Shown here: positions 1-6,832 of the stretch, piece by piece
Layout: every line of letters starts with the position of its first letter
How positions within the stretch are numbered: position 1 is the first letter of the stretch
Assembly: GCA_905216045.1 (NCBI GenBank)
Contig: CAJMSL010000025.1
Location: forward strand, 1-19,356
Origin: an uncultured bacterium
Lineage (GTDB): Bacteria > Actinomycetota > Coriobacteriia > Coriobacteriales > Coriobacteriaceae
Direction: 5' to 3'
Length of the DNA stretch: 19,356 bases
Notes under the pieces: model-generated
Database searches by the model: none
Told to the model about the DNA's origin: nothing
What the model saw: the letters and a program-made list of their open reading frames with translations, nothing else
Program-made: the position numbers and the translations under genes

Positions 1-62
1 ATGAAGAACTCAAACGGAACGCCTATGATGATCGCAATGGCGAGGAGATGAGCTGGCTCTAA
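1..62 (+). CDS. C-terminal end of an unidentified protein (antitoxin position), partial
   Basis: The frame beginning at base 3 is open from the left edge and ends with TAA at 60-62. It encodes the tail EELKRNAYDDRNGEEMSWL. The start lies outside the window. Nineteen residues are too few to name a family. Its place directly upstream of a PIN toxin, in the same direction, is where an antitoxin gene of a type II toxin-antitoxin pair normally sits, so that role is an inference from context only. The acidic, hydrophilic tail ending in a tryptophan and leucine would fit a toxin-binding C-terminus but does not prove it. Confidence 0.5.
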   Translation, partial: EELKRNAYDDRNGEEMSWL

Positions 63-99
63 GAGTGAGAATCCTAAGCGCATCTTAGTTGACACCAAC

Positions 100-552
100 G
101 TGTGGCTTGATTATTTCATCCCCTCACGACGTGGTCGTTCGGCCACGATTGAGTTTTTGCGTGATGCGTGTACGGCTCAGGCTGAGCTGATGTATGCGGC
201 GACATCGTCCAAAGACCTGTTCTATTTGATTTCGAGCGAACATAAGGCGTGGTATCGGCGAGAGCACGGTTCGCTGTCTCAAGATGCCGCTTCGGCGGCG
301 ACATCACTCGCATGGGATTGTCTTGATGTGTTGTTGCAACTTGCTACGCCCGTGCCCTGCGATCTGAGCGACATATGGATGGCGAGTAAGCAGCGTAAGC
401 TCCATAGCGATTACGAAGACGATTTAATCATCGCGGCAGCGATGCGCGCAAAGGCAGACCTTCTGGTCACCAACGATGTCAAGCTCTGCTCACACGCACC
501 AGTCGCCGCAATGAGTGTAAAAGACGCAAAGAATTACTTAGCAACGCTCTAA
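100..552 (+). CDS. PIN-domain toxin-type ribonuclease, abnormal start
   Basis: A PIN-domain protein, expected to be a metal-dependent RNase and the toxin of a VapBC-like pair. The C-terminal half carries the family signature DYEDDLIIAAAMRAKADLLVTND, with the acidic pair in DYEDD and the final TND aspartate. The N-terminal PIN signature ILVDTNVWLDYF is also present in this frame, but its first half, including the first catalytic Asp (codon 91-93), lies upstream of the GTG at 100. Between the in-frame stop at 49-51 and that GTG there is no ATG, GTG or TTG. A GTG at 65-67, three bases after the upstream stop, is out of frame and would be in frame with one extra base. Either the gene has lost one base near 69-73, or translation reaches this frame in an unusual way. 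Started at 100 the protein would lack a catalytic Asp and probably be inactive. The family call is firm; functionality is not. Confidence 0.8.
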   Translation: MWLDYFIPSRRGRSATIEFLRDACTAQAELMYAATSSKDLFYLISSEHKAWYRREHGSLSQDAASAATSLAWDCLDVLLQLATPVPCDLSDIWMASKQRKLHSDYEDDLIIAAAMRAKADLLVTNDVKLCSHAPVAAMSVKDAKNYLATL

Positions 553-569
553 CAATTTGAAGACCCCAC

Positions 570-590
570 AGGTCGAATAAAAGTCAGCGA
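570..590 (+). repeat. Direct repeat copy 1 (21 nt)
   Basis: A 21-nt word that recurs at 627-647 with only two mismatches (C/T and T/C). Both copies contain AAAAGTCAGCGA and are preceded by a C-rich run (CCCCACA and CCCTATA). The start-to-start distance is 57 nt. The function is unknown; this looks like a non-coding element rather than gene remnants. Confidence 0.6.
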
Positions 591-626
591 ATGTCTCCAG
601 GCAGGGCCGCGCCAGCCAGTCCCTAT

Positions 627-647
627 AGGTTGAACAAAAGTCAGCGA
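627..647 (+). repeat. Direct repeat copy 2 (21 nt)
   Basis: Second copy of the 570-590 word, 19 of 21 bases identical. It lies immediately before the multi-stem structured segment that starts at 651. Confidence 0.6.
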
Positions 648-650
648 GAG

Positions 651-742
651 CCCGTCTGGGCGAGCAAGGTGCCTTGAAAGAGGAGGGCATTGGCCTTCTG
701 GCCATGCCCGACGATTGAAAGGCAGATTGCCGTCCAGACGGG
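651..742. other. Multi-stem structured non-coding segment
   Basis: An outer 9-bp perfect stem pairs CCCGTCTGG (651-659) with CCAGACGGG (734-742). Nested inside are three local hairpins: CAAG/CTTG with loop GTGC (665-676), GGGCAT.TGGCC paired with GGCCA.TGCCC around loop TTCT (685-709, one bulge), and GGCA/TGCC with loop GAT (721-731). Together these would form a cloverleaf-like four-way junction. No tRNA consensus (T-loop, CCA context) is present, so it is not a tRNA. No protein reading fits. It may be a small RNA, a cis-acting structure, or a degenerate repeat element, and could act on either strand. The structure is read from pairing only. Confidence 0.45.
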
Positions 743-757
743 GTCGCAGCGTCGAGT

Positions 758-785
758 GTTCCGCCGTTCGTTAGAACGGCGGAAC
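758..785. terminator. Perfect 12-bp hairpin between convergent genes
   Basis: GTTCCGCCGTTC (758-769) pairs perfectly with GAACGGCGGAAC (774-785) around a GTTA loop. It sits five bases beyond the stop of the minus-strand dehydrogenase gene and after the structured region on the plus strand, so it probably ends transcription from both sides. There is no long T-tract on either strand, which weakens the intrinsic-terminator call. Confidence 0.6.
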
Positions 786-789
786 AAGA

Positions 790-1725
790 TTAGTGCTCGA
801 TCCAGCAGCGCAGGGTCTCGCCGGTTTGCAGGTGACGCAGATTCTCCGCGGCGATGTCGACGACGTTGTTGAGGGTGGCGGCCAGATGGAACCAGCCGGA
901 GACGTGCGGCGTGATGAGCATGTTGGGCGCATCCCACAGGGGGCTTGCGGCGGGCAGCGGCTCGGGGTCGGTGACGTCGACCGCGGCGCCGGCGAGATGT
1001 CCCGACTCCAGAGCGGCAGCCAAGTCCTCGGCAACTACAAGATCGCCGCGGCCGCCGTTGGCAAAGAAGGCGCCCGGCTTCATCGCGGCGAAGAACTCGG
1101 CGTTCGCCAGACCGCGGGTCTCGGGCGTACTGGGCATAAAGGACGCGACGATGTCGGCCTCTGCCAGGCGCTCAGGTAGGGCGTCCATGCCGTCCATATC
1201 CTCAAACACAATGGGGTAGACGAGCGGATGGCGCTTGATGCCGCGGACGTGCGCGCCCATGCTGCGGCAGAGCGTGGCAAAATGGCCGCCGATATCGCCC
1301 GCGCCCAGCACCAGCACGTTGGCGTTTTTGAGCGAGGTAACCGGCCCCAAATCCTTCCAGCGATGCTCACGCTGCAGATCGTGATAGCCGGGCAGACGCT
1401 TCATCATAGACAGCACCATGGCAAACATGTGCTCGCTCACGGCCTGACCGTAGGCGCCGATCGAGCAAGACGGCTTGGCTTCAGCCGGCACGGTGCCGGC
1501 GGCGAGATAGTCGTCATAGCCAGCGGTCTGCAATTGCAACAACTGGAGATGCTCGCATGCGGTAAGCAGGGCAGGGTCAATGTTGCCCAAGATCACGTCG
1601 GCATCGGCGACCTGTTCACGTGTGGCGGCGTCGGAGCTCGTGTAGATAAAGTCCTCGCCCGGAGCACTCGACTCAAGAATTGCGCGATGGCGGTCGTTGA
1701 CGGGCAGCAAAACCAGGATGTTCAC
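790..1725 (-). CDS. D-2-hydroxyacid dehydrogenase (NAD-dependent)
   Basis: About 311 residues, a usual length for a single-subunit D-isomer specific 2-hydroxyacid dehydrogenase, which interconverts 2-keto acids and D-2-hydroxyacids with NAD(H). The Rossmann motif GAGDIGG sits at residues 141-147. The catalytic trio of the family is visible: Arg226 in NGGRGD, Glu255 in DPEPLP and His274 in TPHVSG. The substrate is unknown; it is not obviously a phosphoglycerate dehydrogenase because no ACT domain follows. I chose the GTG at 1725-1723 because an AGAGGA ribosome site lies about 8 nt upstream and the protein then begins MNILVLLP, the usual first beta strand. A longer reading to 1800 would run through a dispersed repeat and adds unrelated residues. 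The gene ends just before the hairpin at 758-785. Confidence 0.88.
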   Translation of the reverse strand: MNILVLLPVNDRHRAILESSAPGEDFIYTSSDAATREQVADADVILGNIDPALLTACEHLQLLQLQTAGYDDYLAAGTVPAEAKPSCSIGAYGQAVSEHMFAMVLSMMKRLPGYHDLQREHRWKDLGPVTSLKNANVLVLGAGDIGGHFATLCRSMGAHVRGIKRHPLVYPIVFEDMDGMDALPERLAEADIVASFMPSTPETRGLANAEFFAAMKPGAFFANGGRGDLVVAEDLAAALESGHLAGAAVDVTDPEPLPAASPLWDAPNMLITPHVSGWFHLAATLNNVVDIAAENLRHLQTGETLRCWIEH

Positions 1726-1744
1726 AAGCAGTCCTCTCCGCTCA

Positions 1745-1785
1745 ACCTGCCAAAAAGGGACAGGTTTATTTTGGCAGGTTTTATC
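1745..1785. repeat. Dispersed palindromic repeat, copy 1 (REP-like)
   Basis: A 41-nt block that recurs at 15395-15435 with a single difference. In this copy AACCTGCCAAAA (1744-1755) pairs perfectly over 12 bp with TTTTGGCAGGTT (1769-1780) around a 13-nt loop containing GGGACAGGTTTA. It lies in the upstream region of the dehydrogenase gene. Words of this kind (GGGACAGGTTTATTTT) resemble REP palindromes mobilised by REP-associated transposases in other bacteria; that link is an inference and no such transposase is in the window. Confidence 0.7.
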
Positions 1786-1794
1786 AGGCAAAAC

Positions 1795-1851
1795 GTTCAA
1801 ATAAAACGCCGGGCTTCGCGATGGTTAACATATCCATCGCGAAGCCCGGCG
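1795..1851 (-). terminator. Strong intrinsic terminator of the methionine aminopeptidase gene
   Basis: An 18-bp perfect stem: CGCCGGGCTTCGCGATGG (1807-1824) pairs with its complement at 1834-1851 around a 9-nt loop. Read on the minus strand it is followed by TTTTATTTG. It begins 9 bases after the aminopeptidase stop, exactly where a rho-independent terminator is expected. Confidence 0.9.
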
Positions 1852-1860
1852 CATTTGCGG

Positions 1861-2748
1861 CTACCAGCTCAGCAGTTCGTAGCCGTCCTCGGTCACTACG
1901 AGCTGTACCTCGCATTGGGCCGAATCGCTGCCGTCCTTGGTGCGCACGCACCAACCGTCGCCCTTGCTAATTTTAATGTCGGGCGCCCCGGCGTTGACCA
2001 TGGGCTCGATGGTAAAGACCATGCCCGGGGCCATGATGGTGTCCACATCGGGTGCCTCGGTGGTAAAGCCCACAAACGGGTCCTCGTGGAACTCCTTGCC
2101 AATGCCGTGTCCGCCGTACTCGCGCACCACGCTAAAGCCGGCGTCCTCGACGGTCTTTTGCACGGCCTCGGCCATAACGGACAGCGGCAGCCATGGCTTG
2201 ACGGCCGCCAGGCCCGCCTCCACGCTGGCGCGGGTGACGTCGACCAGGCGCTGGCGCTCGGCAGAGACCTCGCCGATGCAGAACATGCGGCTCGAGTCGC
2301 TAAAGTAGCCGTCCAAAATCGTGGAGCAGTCTACGTTGATGATGTCGCCCTCGTGCAGCACATCCGTATCGCAGGGGATACCGTGGCAGACCACGTCGTT
2401 GATCGAGGTACACACGCTCTTGGGGTAGCCCTCGTAGTTGAGGTCTGCCGGCGTGCCGCCGTGCTCGACGGTGTAGTCGTAGATCATCTGGTCGATCTGG
2501 TTGGTGGTCATGCCTGCGGCGATGTGCTCACCTACGTAGTCGAGCACGCCCACGTTGATGGCGGCCGAGCGCTTGATGCCCTCGATATCGGCGGGCGTCT
2601 TGTAGAGCGTGCGGGGCAGGACCTCCCAGCCCTCTTCCCACAGGCGCTCGAGGCGCTCGTCGAAGGCGCTATGACATTTCTTATATTTTTTGCCGCTGCC
2701 GCACCAGCAAGCGTCGTTGCGGCCAGGTACGGGTCCATTGTCAAACAT
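1861..2748 (-). CDS. map: Type I methionine aminopeptidase with N-terminal SEC-C motif
   Basis: Removes the initiator methionine from nascent proteins in the cytoplasm. 295 residues, longer than the E. coli enzyme (264) because of an N-terminal SEC-C zinc motif, CWCGSGKKYKKCH, with Cys14, Cys16, Cys25 and His26. The catalytic domain (about 50-295) has all five metal ligands expected of the family: Asp140, Asp151, His214 (GGHGIG), Glu248 (TIEPM) and Glu280 (AQCEVQ), plus His122 (CHGIP). The SEC-C motif is known in several Gram-positive MetAPs and probably helps ribosome or partner binding. ATG at 2748 is preceded by AGGAAG. A promoter -10 (TATACT, 2774-2779) and an 18-bp terminator flank it, so it looks monocistronic. 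Confidence 0.95.
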   Translation of the reverse strand: MFDNGPVPGRNDACWCGSGKKYKKCHSAFDERLERLWEEGWEVLPRTLYKTPADIEGIKRSAAINVGVLDYVGEHIAAGMTTNQIDQMIYDYTVEHGGTPADLNYEGYPKSVCTSINDVVCHGIPCDTDVLHEGDIINVDCSTILDGYFSDSSRMFCIGEVSAERQRLVDVTRASVEAGLAAVKPWLPLSVMAEAVQKTVEDAGFSVVREYGGHGIGKEFHEDPFVGFTTEAPDVDTIMAPGMVFTIEPMVNAGAPDIKISKGDGWCVRTKDGSDSAQCEVQLVVTEDGYELLSW

Positions 2749-2773
2749 GGCTAACTTCCTTTCATTCGCAGCT

Positions 2774-2805
2774 AGTATAGCCCACCCACGCGTCCATAAA
2801 AGTTG
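2774..2805 (-). promoter_or_regulatory. Probable promoter of the methionine aminopeptidase gene
   Basis: On the minus strand TATACT (2774-2779) matches the -10 consensus in five of six bases and lies 25 bases before the ATG. The -35 is poor (TTTTAT about 16 bp upstream) and overlaps the end of a long hairpin. The -10 call is reasonable, the -35 weak. Confidence 0.5.
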
Positions 2806-2867
2806 CGGTGATATAGTTCCGGTTTAAGCGGTTTAGCAGCATAAATAGGAACTATATCACCGCAACT
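2801..2867. repeat. Long hairpin element H1 (20-bp arms, 27-nt loop)
   Basis: Bases 2801-2820 are perfectly complementary to 2848-2867, leaving a 27-nt loop that starts GGTTTAAGCGGTTTAG. It lies between two minus-strand genes. On the minus strand the second arm is followed by TTTTATGG, so it may terminate the radical SAM transcript. It shares its design (long perfect arms, loop of 25-28 nt) with hairpins at 7214-7277, 16772-16818 and 16852-16898. Confidence 0.75.
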
Positions 2868-2908
2868 GATGGAGTGGGATGGCGGGCACTAGCTGCTGCG
2901 TGGTTTTG

Positions 2909-3685
2909 CTAGTAGCTCACCTGACAGGGAATGCCGAGGGCGCGCACGCGTGCGGCGATCGTGTCGAGCACGTCGGGCGCCGCTTTGGCAAGGCCGGTGA
3001 CCGGTGTCTCGCGCGCCACCGTGTAGATGGTCGCCTCCTGCGGGCGAATGCGCTCGAGCGCCGCGAGCCAAGGGCCGACGTACTCCTCGCCGGTGTTATC
3101 GAGGGACTTGCCCCGGTGCTCGCCGCTCAAAAACATCGTCTGGATAATAACGTGACCGTCAAAGCTCGCGAACGTTTCGATCTGGTGCCCTACATCGTAG
3201 GGGCCAACGGGCTGGTCGAGCAGCTGGATAAATGCCGGGTCGACCGTATCGAGCTTGAGGATATTGTCGTTGACCATCATGAGCGCATCGTGCACCTGGG
3301 GACGGTCGGCGCGCGTGCCGTTGGAAAGCACGGCAATCTTGGTGTTTGGGGCCAGCTGATCGCGAAGCGCGACGGCACCGGCGATGGCCTGCGGAAACTC
3401 CGGCGCGGCGGTGGGTTCGCCGTTGCCGGCAAACGTGATCACATCGGGCAGCTCACCCTCAGCTGCCATCTCGTGCAGCTTGGCCTCAAGTGCGTCGAGC
3501 ACCACGGCAGCGGTGTTATAGGGCTCGTGGCAGGGGCGCTCGGCGTTGAGACCGTTCTCGCAGTAGATGCAGTCGAACGTGCAAATCTTGCCGCTCGCCG
3601 GCATCATGTTGACACCAAGCGAAAGGCCCAGGCGACGGCTGCGGACGGGCCCAAAGATGGGGCTGGCATTTAAAAACGTAGACAT
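2909..3685 (-). CDS. Radical SAM protein (COG0731-like Fe-S oxidoreductase)
   Basis: About 258 residues. The radical SAM cluster motif CTFDCIYC gives Cys35, Cys39 and Cys42 (CX3CX2C), which bind a [4Fe-4S] cluster and S-adenosylmethionine. The N-terminal segment MSTFLNASPIFGPVRSRRLG and the NGEPT motif (glycine-rich SAM-contact strand, GNGEPT) are typical of small radical SAM proteins annotated as Fe-S oxidoreductases related to the wyosine-synthesis family; the substrate is not known. There is no C-terminal SPASM cysteine cluster. I chose the ATG at 3685 because AAGGAG lies 9 bases upstream; a nearby ATG six bases earlier is too close to that site, and a longer reading to 3736 adds non-conserved residues. 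Confidence 0.87.
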   Translation of the reverse strand: MSTFLNASPIFGPVRSRRLGLSLGVNMMPASGKICTFDCIYCENGLNAERPCHEPYNTAAVVLDALEAKLHEMAAEGELPDVITFAGNGEPTAAPEFPQAIAGAVALRDQLAPNTKIAVLSNGTRADRPQVHDALMMVNDNILKLDTVDPAFIQLLDQPVGPYDVGHQIETFASFDGHVIIQTMFLSGEHRGKSLDNTGEEYVGPWLAALERIRPQEATIYTVARETPVTGLAKAAPDVLDTIAARVRALGIPCQVSY

Positions 3686-3860
3686 AGGCATATGCTCCTT
3701 GGGACAGTTGAGCTTAAGCATAGCATCGGCCTCCATGTGGGTCGCGGGTTTGGGTGCTGTTGTTTAGGCAGAAACCTTGCAATCGGGTGAGTTTACGAAA
3801 CCCCGTCATGAAAGAGTGCGAGTCGGGTACAGTAAACGCATTCATGTACACACAAAATGA

Positions 3861-3901
3861 CGCCATCTGGCCAAGCCGCGCCCCGGCACGGCCTGGTGGC
3901 G
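3861..3901. other. Weak interrupted palindrome upstream of the hydrolase gene
   Basis: CGCCA(3861-3865)...GGCC pairs with GGCC...TGGCG (to 3901), with a 3x3 internal loop. It lies 20 bases before the hydrolase start within the 235-base gap 3686-3920. The rest of that gap shows no gene or clear promoter that I can support. Possibly part of the leader or a dispersed element. Confidence 0.25.
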
Positions 3902-3920
3902 TTGACGATGGGAATACAGT

Positions 3921-4718
3921 ATGGATTTTACGGTCGAGAATGCGGGCACCACGATCGCCTGTCGCGAATATGCCGGCCCGGATGTGTCGCCTGATACTCC
4001 TGCCTTGGTGTGCGTGCACGGTGCGTGCGTCGACGGTGTCTTTTTTGACGGTATCGCCCGCGAGCTCGCCTGCGACTATCGCGTCATTGCCTACGACCGC
4101 CGCGGTTGCGGCGAGAGCGGCGACGCTGCAGACGGACGCTACGACCTCGCCGCCCAGGCCGCCGCCCTGCAGGCCGTTATCGAGCATATTGGCGCTCCGG
4201 CAAACGTGCTCGCGCACAGTGCCGGTACGCTGGTGGCGCTGGAGCTTCTCCGTGCAAACCCCGCCATAATCTCGCGTGCGATCCTGCATGAACCCGCCGT
4301 GACAAACGAGGGTGCCGGCCTGGGCGCGGCCTCGGTTTTGCTCGAGATGATCGCCGCGGGAAAGGTCTCCAGGGCATTACGGGCCTTCCTGGGCGCCATC
4401 GGCGATTCGGACCCTGAGGCTCCCAAGACAACCGAGGCAGAAGCCAAGCATGCCCTGCGCAACGGCCGTAGTTTCATGGCAAACGAATACGGGATTACTA
4501 TGACCTGCGTTCCCGATTGGGATAGCGTTCGTGCGTCAAAAACGATGGCCGCCGTGCTTCTGGGTGAGCTCTCGGTTGGCACGCCCCGCGAGGCGGGCAC
4601 GAGGGTGGCGGCTGAGCTTTTGGACTGTCCGCTCGTAACGGTTCCCGGCGCGCACAACGGCCTGCGCGATCGCCCGGCAGCGGCTGCCCGGGCTGTTCGT
4701 GGCATCCTGGGGCTCTAG
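3921..4718 (+). CDS. Alpha/beta hydrolase
   Basis: 265 residues, usual size for a soluble alpha/beta-hydrolase fold enzyme acting on an ester, lactone or similar bond; the substrate cannot be told from sequence. The oxyanion motif CVHGAC sits at 31-36, the DRRGCGESG motif at 59-67, the nucleophile elbow AHSAG at 98-102 (Ser100) and the catalytic His at PGAHNG (His245). The acid is probably near Glu216 in LLGEL, the usual post-strand position, but this is an inference. No signal peptide. The ribosome site is weak (GGGAA before the ATG). It stands alone: the gene before it is on the opposite strand and 210 bases separate it from the next gene. Confidence 0.85.
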   Translation: MDFTVENAGTTIACREYAGPDVSPDTPALVCVHGACVDGVFFDGIARELACDYRVIAYDRRGCGESGDAADGRYDLAAQAAALQAVIEHIGAPANVLAHSAGTLVALELLRANPAIISRAILHEPAVTNEGAGLGAASVLLEMIAAGKVSRALRAFLGAIGDSDPEAPKTTEAEAKHALRNGRSFMANEYGITMTCVPDWDSVRASKTMAAVLLGELSVGTPREAGTRVAAELLDCPLVTVPGAHNGLRDRPAAAARAVRGILGL

Positions 4719-4928
4719 CAGCCGCAATAGCCAAAGCGGGCTTCACCCGTAGACGTTTCGGCCGTGTTAACAAATGTGTTCAAAACCTCACGTCTGCGGC
4801 TTCAATCGCGCCGTCTGCCAACTCATAAAAATGTAGCAGCATTCACGTGCTTACCTGCATCGACAAGGTGTTACCCTTGTAACATTTGGAACCCACCGCT
4901 CCATGCGAAACTATCGAAAGGGCCCCAT

Positions 4929-6809
4929 ATGCTCAATAATCACGAGGTCAATCTAACCGACGAGGAGGCTGCCGCCGAGGTCGCCCGTGTCGCGAAGACC
5001 TACCCCGTGGTGCGTTTGCTGTCGGCCGATCAGATTAAGAGCGAGCCTAACTGCTTGCTCGCCGGCGATCGCTGCCCTTGTCTGCGTCAGTCGAGTCTTG
5101 AGGCCTTGGCAGACTCCGATGAGGTGTCGGAGCAACTGCTCAACGATGGTGTTGAGTACCGCGCCCGTCTGCGCCCTCTAAAGGTCGAGGGCGAGCCTCA
5201 CGTCTTGCTGATGGTGCGTCCGATCGATGAACAAGAGGCTGCAGAAGAGAACCTTGTCTACACCGACGTGCTGACGGGTGTGCGCAATCGTCGATATTAC
5301 GAGGGAAAGCTCCGTAGCGCCCGCATGAAGGCCGGCGTGGCGGTGATCGACCTTGATGATTTTAGGGTCTTCAACGATACGTGTGGCCGCCATGCCGGCG
5401 ACCTTGCGCTCGGTGCCGTGGCGACAGCCATACGCAGCGGTATTCGTTCGACTGACGAGCTTGTGCGCTATGGCTGCGACAAGTTTGTGGTCGTCATGCC
5501 CGATATTCCCTCCGATGACTTTACCCGTCGCCTGCATCAGGTATGCGATGCCGTTCATTCCACGGTTATTCCGGGCCATGAGTACGTGAGCTTGACGGCA
5601 TGTGTTGGTGGCGCTCGCATTCATGGCGAGACGGTCGACGAGGGCGTTGGCCGCGCAGTCCAGTTACTGAGCCGCGCTAAGGCAAAAGCCGGTACGGTCG
5701 TGACCGATTCCGATTCCATCGAGGCCTTCCAAAGCGAAAAGCCTTTGGTGCTTATTATCGATGACTCCGAGATGAACCGAGCCATTCTCAACGAGATGCT
5801 CAAGGACGAGTATTGCATCCTCGAGGCCGATAACGGTCGTACGGCGCTCGACATGGTCGACCGCTATGGCGATAAGTTGTCGCTTGTGCTGCTGGATATT
5901 GTGATGCCGGGCATAAGCGGCGTTGAGGTGCTGGCCGATCTGTCGCGCCGATCGGGTATCGACAATCTGCCTGTCATCATGATTTCGAGCGAAGATTCCG
6001 ATGATATGGTTCTGCGCGCATACGAGCTGGGCGCCTCGGACTATATCAGCCGTCCATTTGACTCCCGTGTCGTACGCCGCCGTGTAAGCAACACCATCCG
6101 CCTATACGCCAGACAGCGTCGCCTGACGAGCCTGCTGTCCCAGCAGTACAACGAGCGCGTCAAGAACAGTCGCATGCTCATCGACATCATGGCCGGCGTC
6201 ATGGAGCTTCGCAATGGCGAGAGCGGCAGGCACGTTACGAACATCGAAAAGCTGACCGAGCTGCTGCTTGGCTGTCTGGTCCAGCGTAGCGGCACCATCT
6301 TCCTTGACAATGAGGAACGCTCCACGATTGCCCTGGCTTCGGCGCTGCACGATATTGGCAAGATGTCGATCGACGATGCGATTCTCAACAAACCCGGGCG
6401 CCTTACGCCCGAGGAGTTTGAGATTATGAAGACGCATACTACGATTGGCGCCGACATGTTGCTTGAGCTGGGCCGCCATCACGTCGGCAATGCGCTTATG
6501 GAATATGCGTACCAGATTGCGCGTTGGCACCACGAGCGCTGGGACGGCAAGGGTTATCCTGATGGCCTTAAGGGCGACGAAATTCCCATTGCCGCACAGG
6601 TGGTTTCGGTGGCCGACGTGTACGATGCTCTGACGAGTGTGCGTGTGTACAAGGATGCTATCCCGCACAAGGAGGCGATCCAGATGATCCTGGACGGTAA
6701 GTGCGGCACCTTTAACCCGCTGTTGCTCGACTGCCTGCTCGAGGTGCAAGACCGTATTGCCGAGACATTGGCACGCCCTGCCGACGTTGTCGCGTTTCCC
6801 ACGATTTAG
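4929..6809 (+). CDS. Signalling protein: degenerate GGDEF, receiver and HD-GYP c-di-GMP phosphodiesterase
   Basis: 626 residues. Residues 1-105 form a PAS-like or unknown sensor region with Cys42, Cys49 and Cys51. A GGDEF domain spans 107-260, but the signature reads YGCDKF (181-186) instead of GGDEF, so cyclase activity is doubtful; the RxxD inhibitory site (Arg173-Asp176) is intact and correctly spaced, so it may still bind c-di-GMP. A receiver domain spans 273-390 with Asp278/Asp279, phospho-acceptor Asp323 and Ser353; the conserved Lys is Arg375. An HD-GYP domain spans about 415-610 with HDIGK (His474, Asp475), HHERWDGKGYP and the VADVYDAL helix, all intact, so c-di-GMP hydrolysis is the likely output. 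I chose ATG 4929, preceded by GAAAGGG; a longer frame from 4764 adds 55 residues with no domain character. An HPt gene follows 23 bases later. Confidence 0.92.
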   Translation: MLNNHEVNLTDEEAAAEVARVAKTYPVVRLLSADQIKSEPNCLLAGDRCPCLRQSSLEALADSDEVSEQLLNDGVEYRARLRPLKVEGEPHVLLMVRPIDEQEAAEENLVYTDVLTGVRNRRYYEGKLRSARMKAGVAVIDLDDFRVFNDTCGRHAGDLALGAVATAIRSGIRSTDELVRYGCDKFVVVMPDIPSDDFTRRLHQVCDAVHSTVIPGHEYVSLTACVGGARIHGETVDEGVGRAVQLLSRAKAKAGTVVTDSDSIEAFQSEKPLVLIIDDSEMNRAILNEMLKDEYCILEADNGRTALDMVDRYGDKLSLVLLDIVMPGISGVEVLADLSRRSGIDNLPVIMISSEDSDDMVLRAYELGASDYISRPFDSRVVRRRVSNTIRLYARQRRLTSLLSQQYNERVKNSRMLIDIMAGVMELRNGESGRHVTNIEKLTELLLGCLVQRSGTIFLDNEERSTIALASALHDIGKMSIDDAILNKPGRLTPEEFEIMKTHTTIGADMLLELGRHHVGNALMEYAYQIARWHHERWDGKGYPDGLKGDEIPIAAQVVSVADVYDALTSVRVYKDAIPHKEAIQMILDGKCGTFNPLLLDCLLEVQDRIAETLARPADVVAFPTI

Positions 6810-6832
6810 TTTGACCAAAGGAGTTTTAATCC

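Noticed and set aside
651..742. Cloverleaf read as a tRNA
   Set aside because: Stem lengths and loops do not match; no GGTTCRA T-loop or suitable anticodon arm.
1228..2754. 508-residue plus-strand reading frame
   Set aside because: It lies antisense to the dehydrogenase and methionine aminopeptidase genes, crosses the terminator and a repeat, and has no family character. It is a product of GC-rich codon use.
4719..4928. c-di-GMP riboswitch upstream of the HD-GYP gene
   Set aside because: The gap has small palindromes such as TGTTAC/GTAACA, but I could not find the GEMM conserved core or tetraloop pattern.
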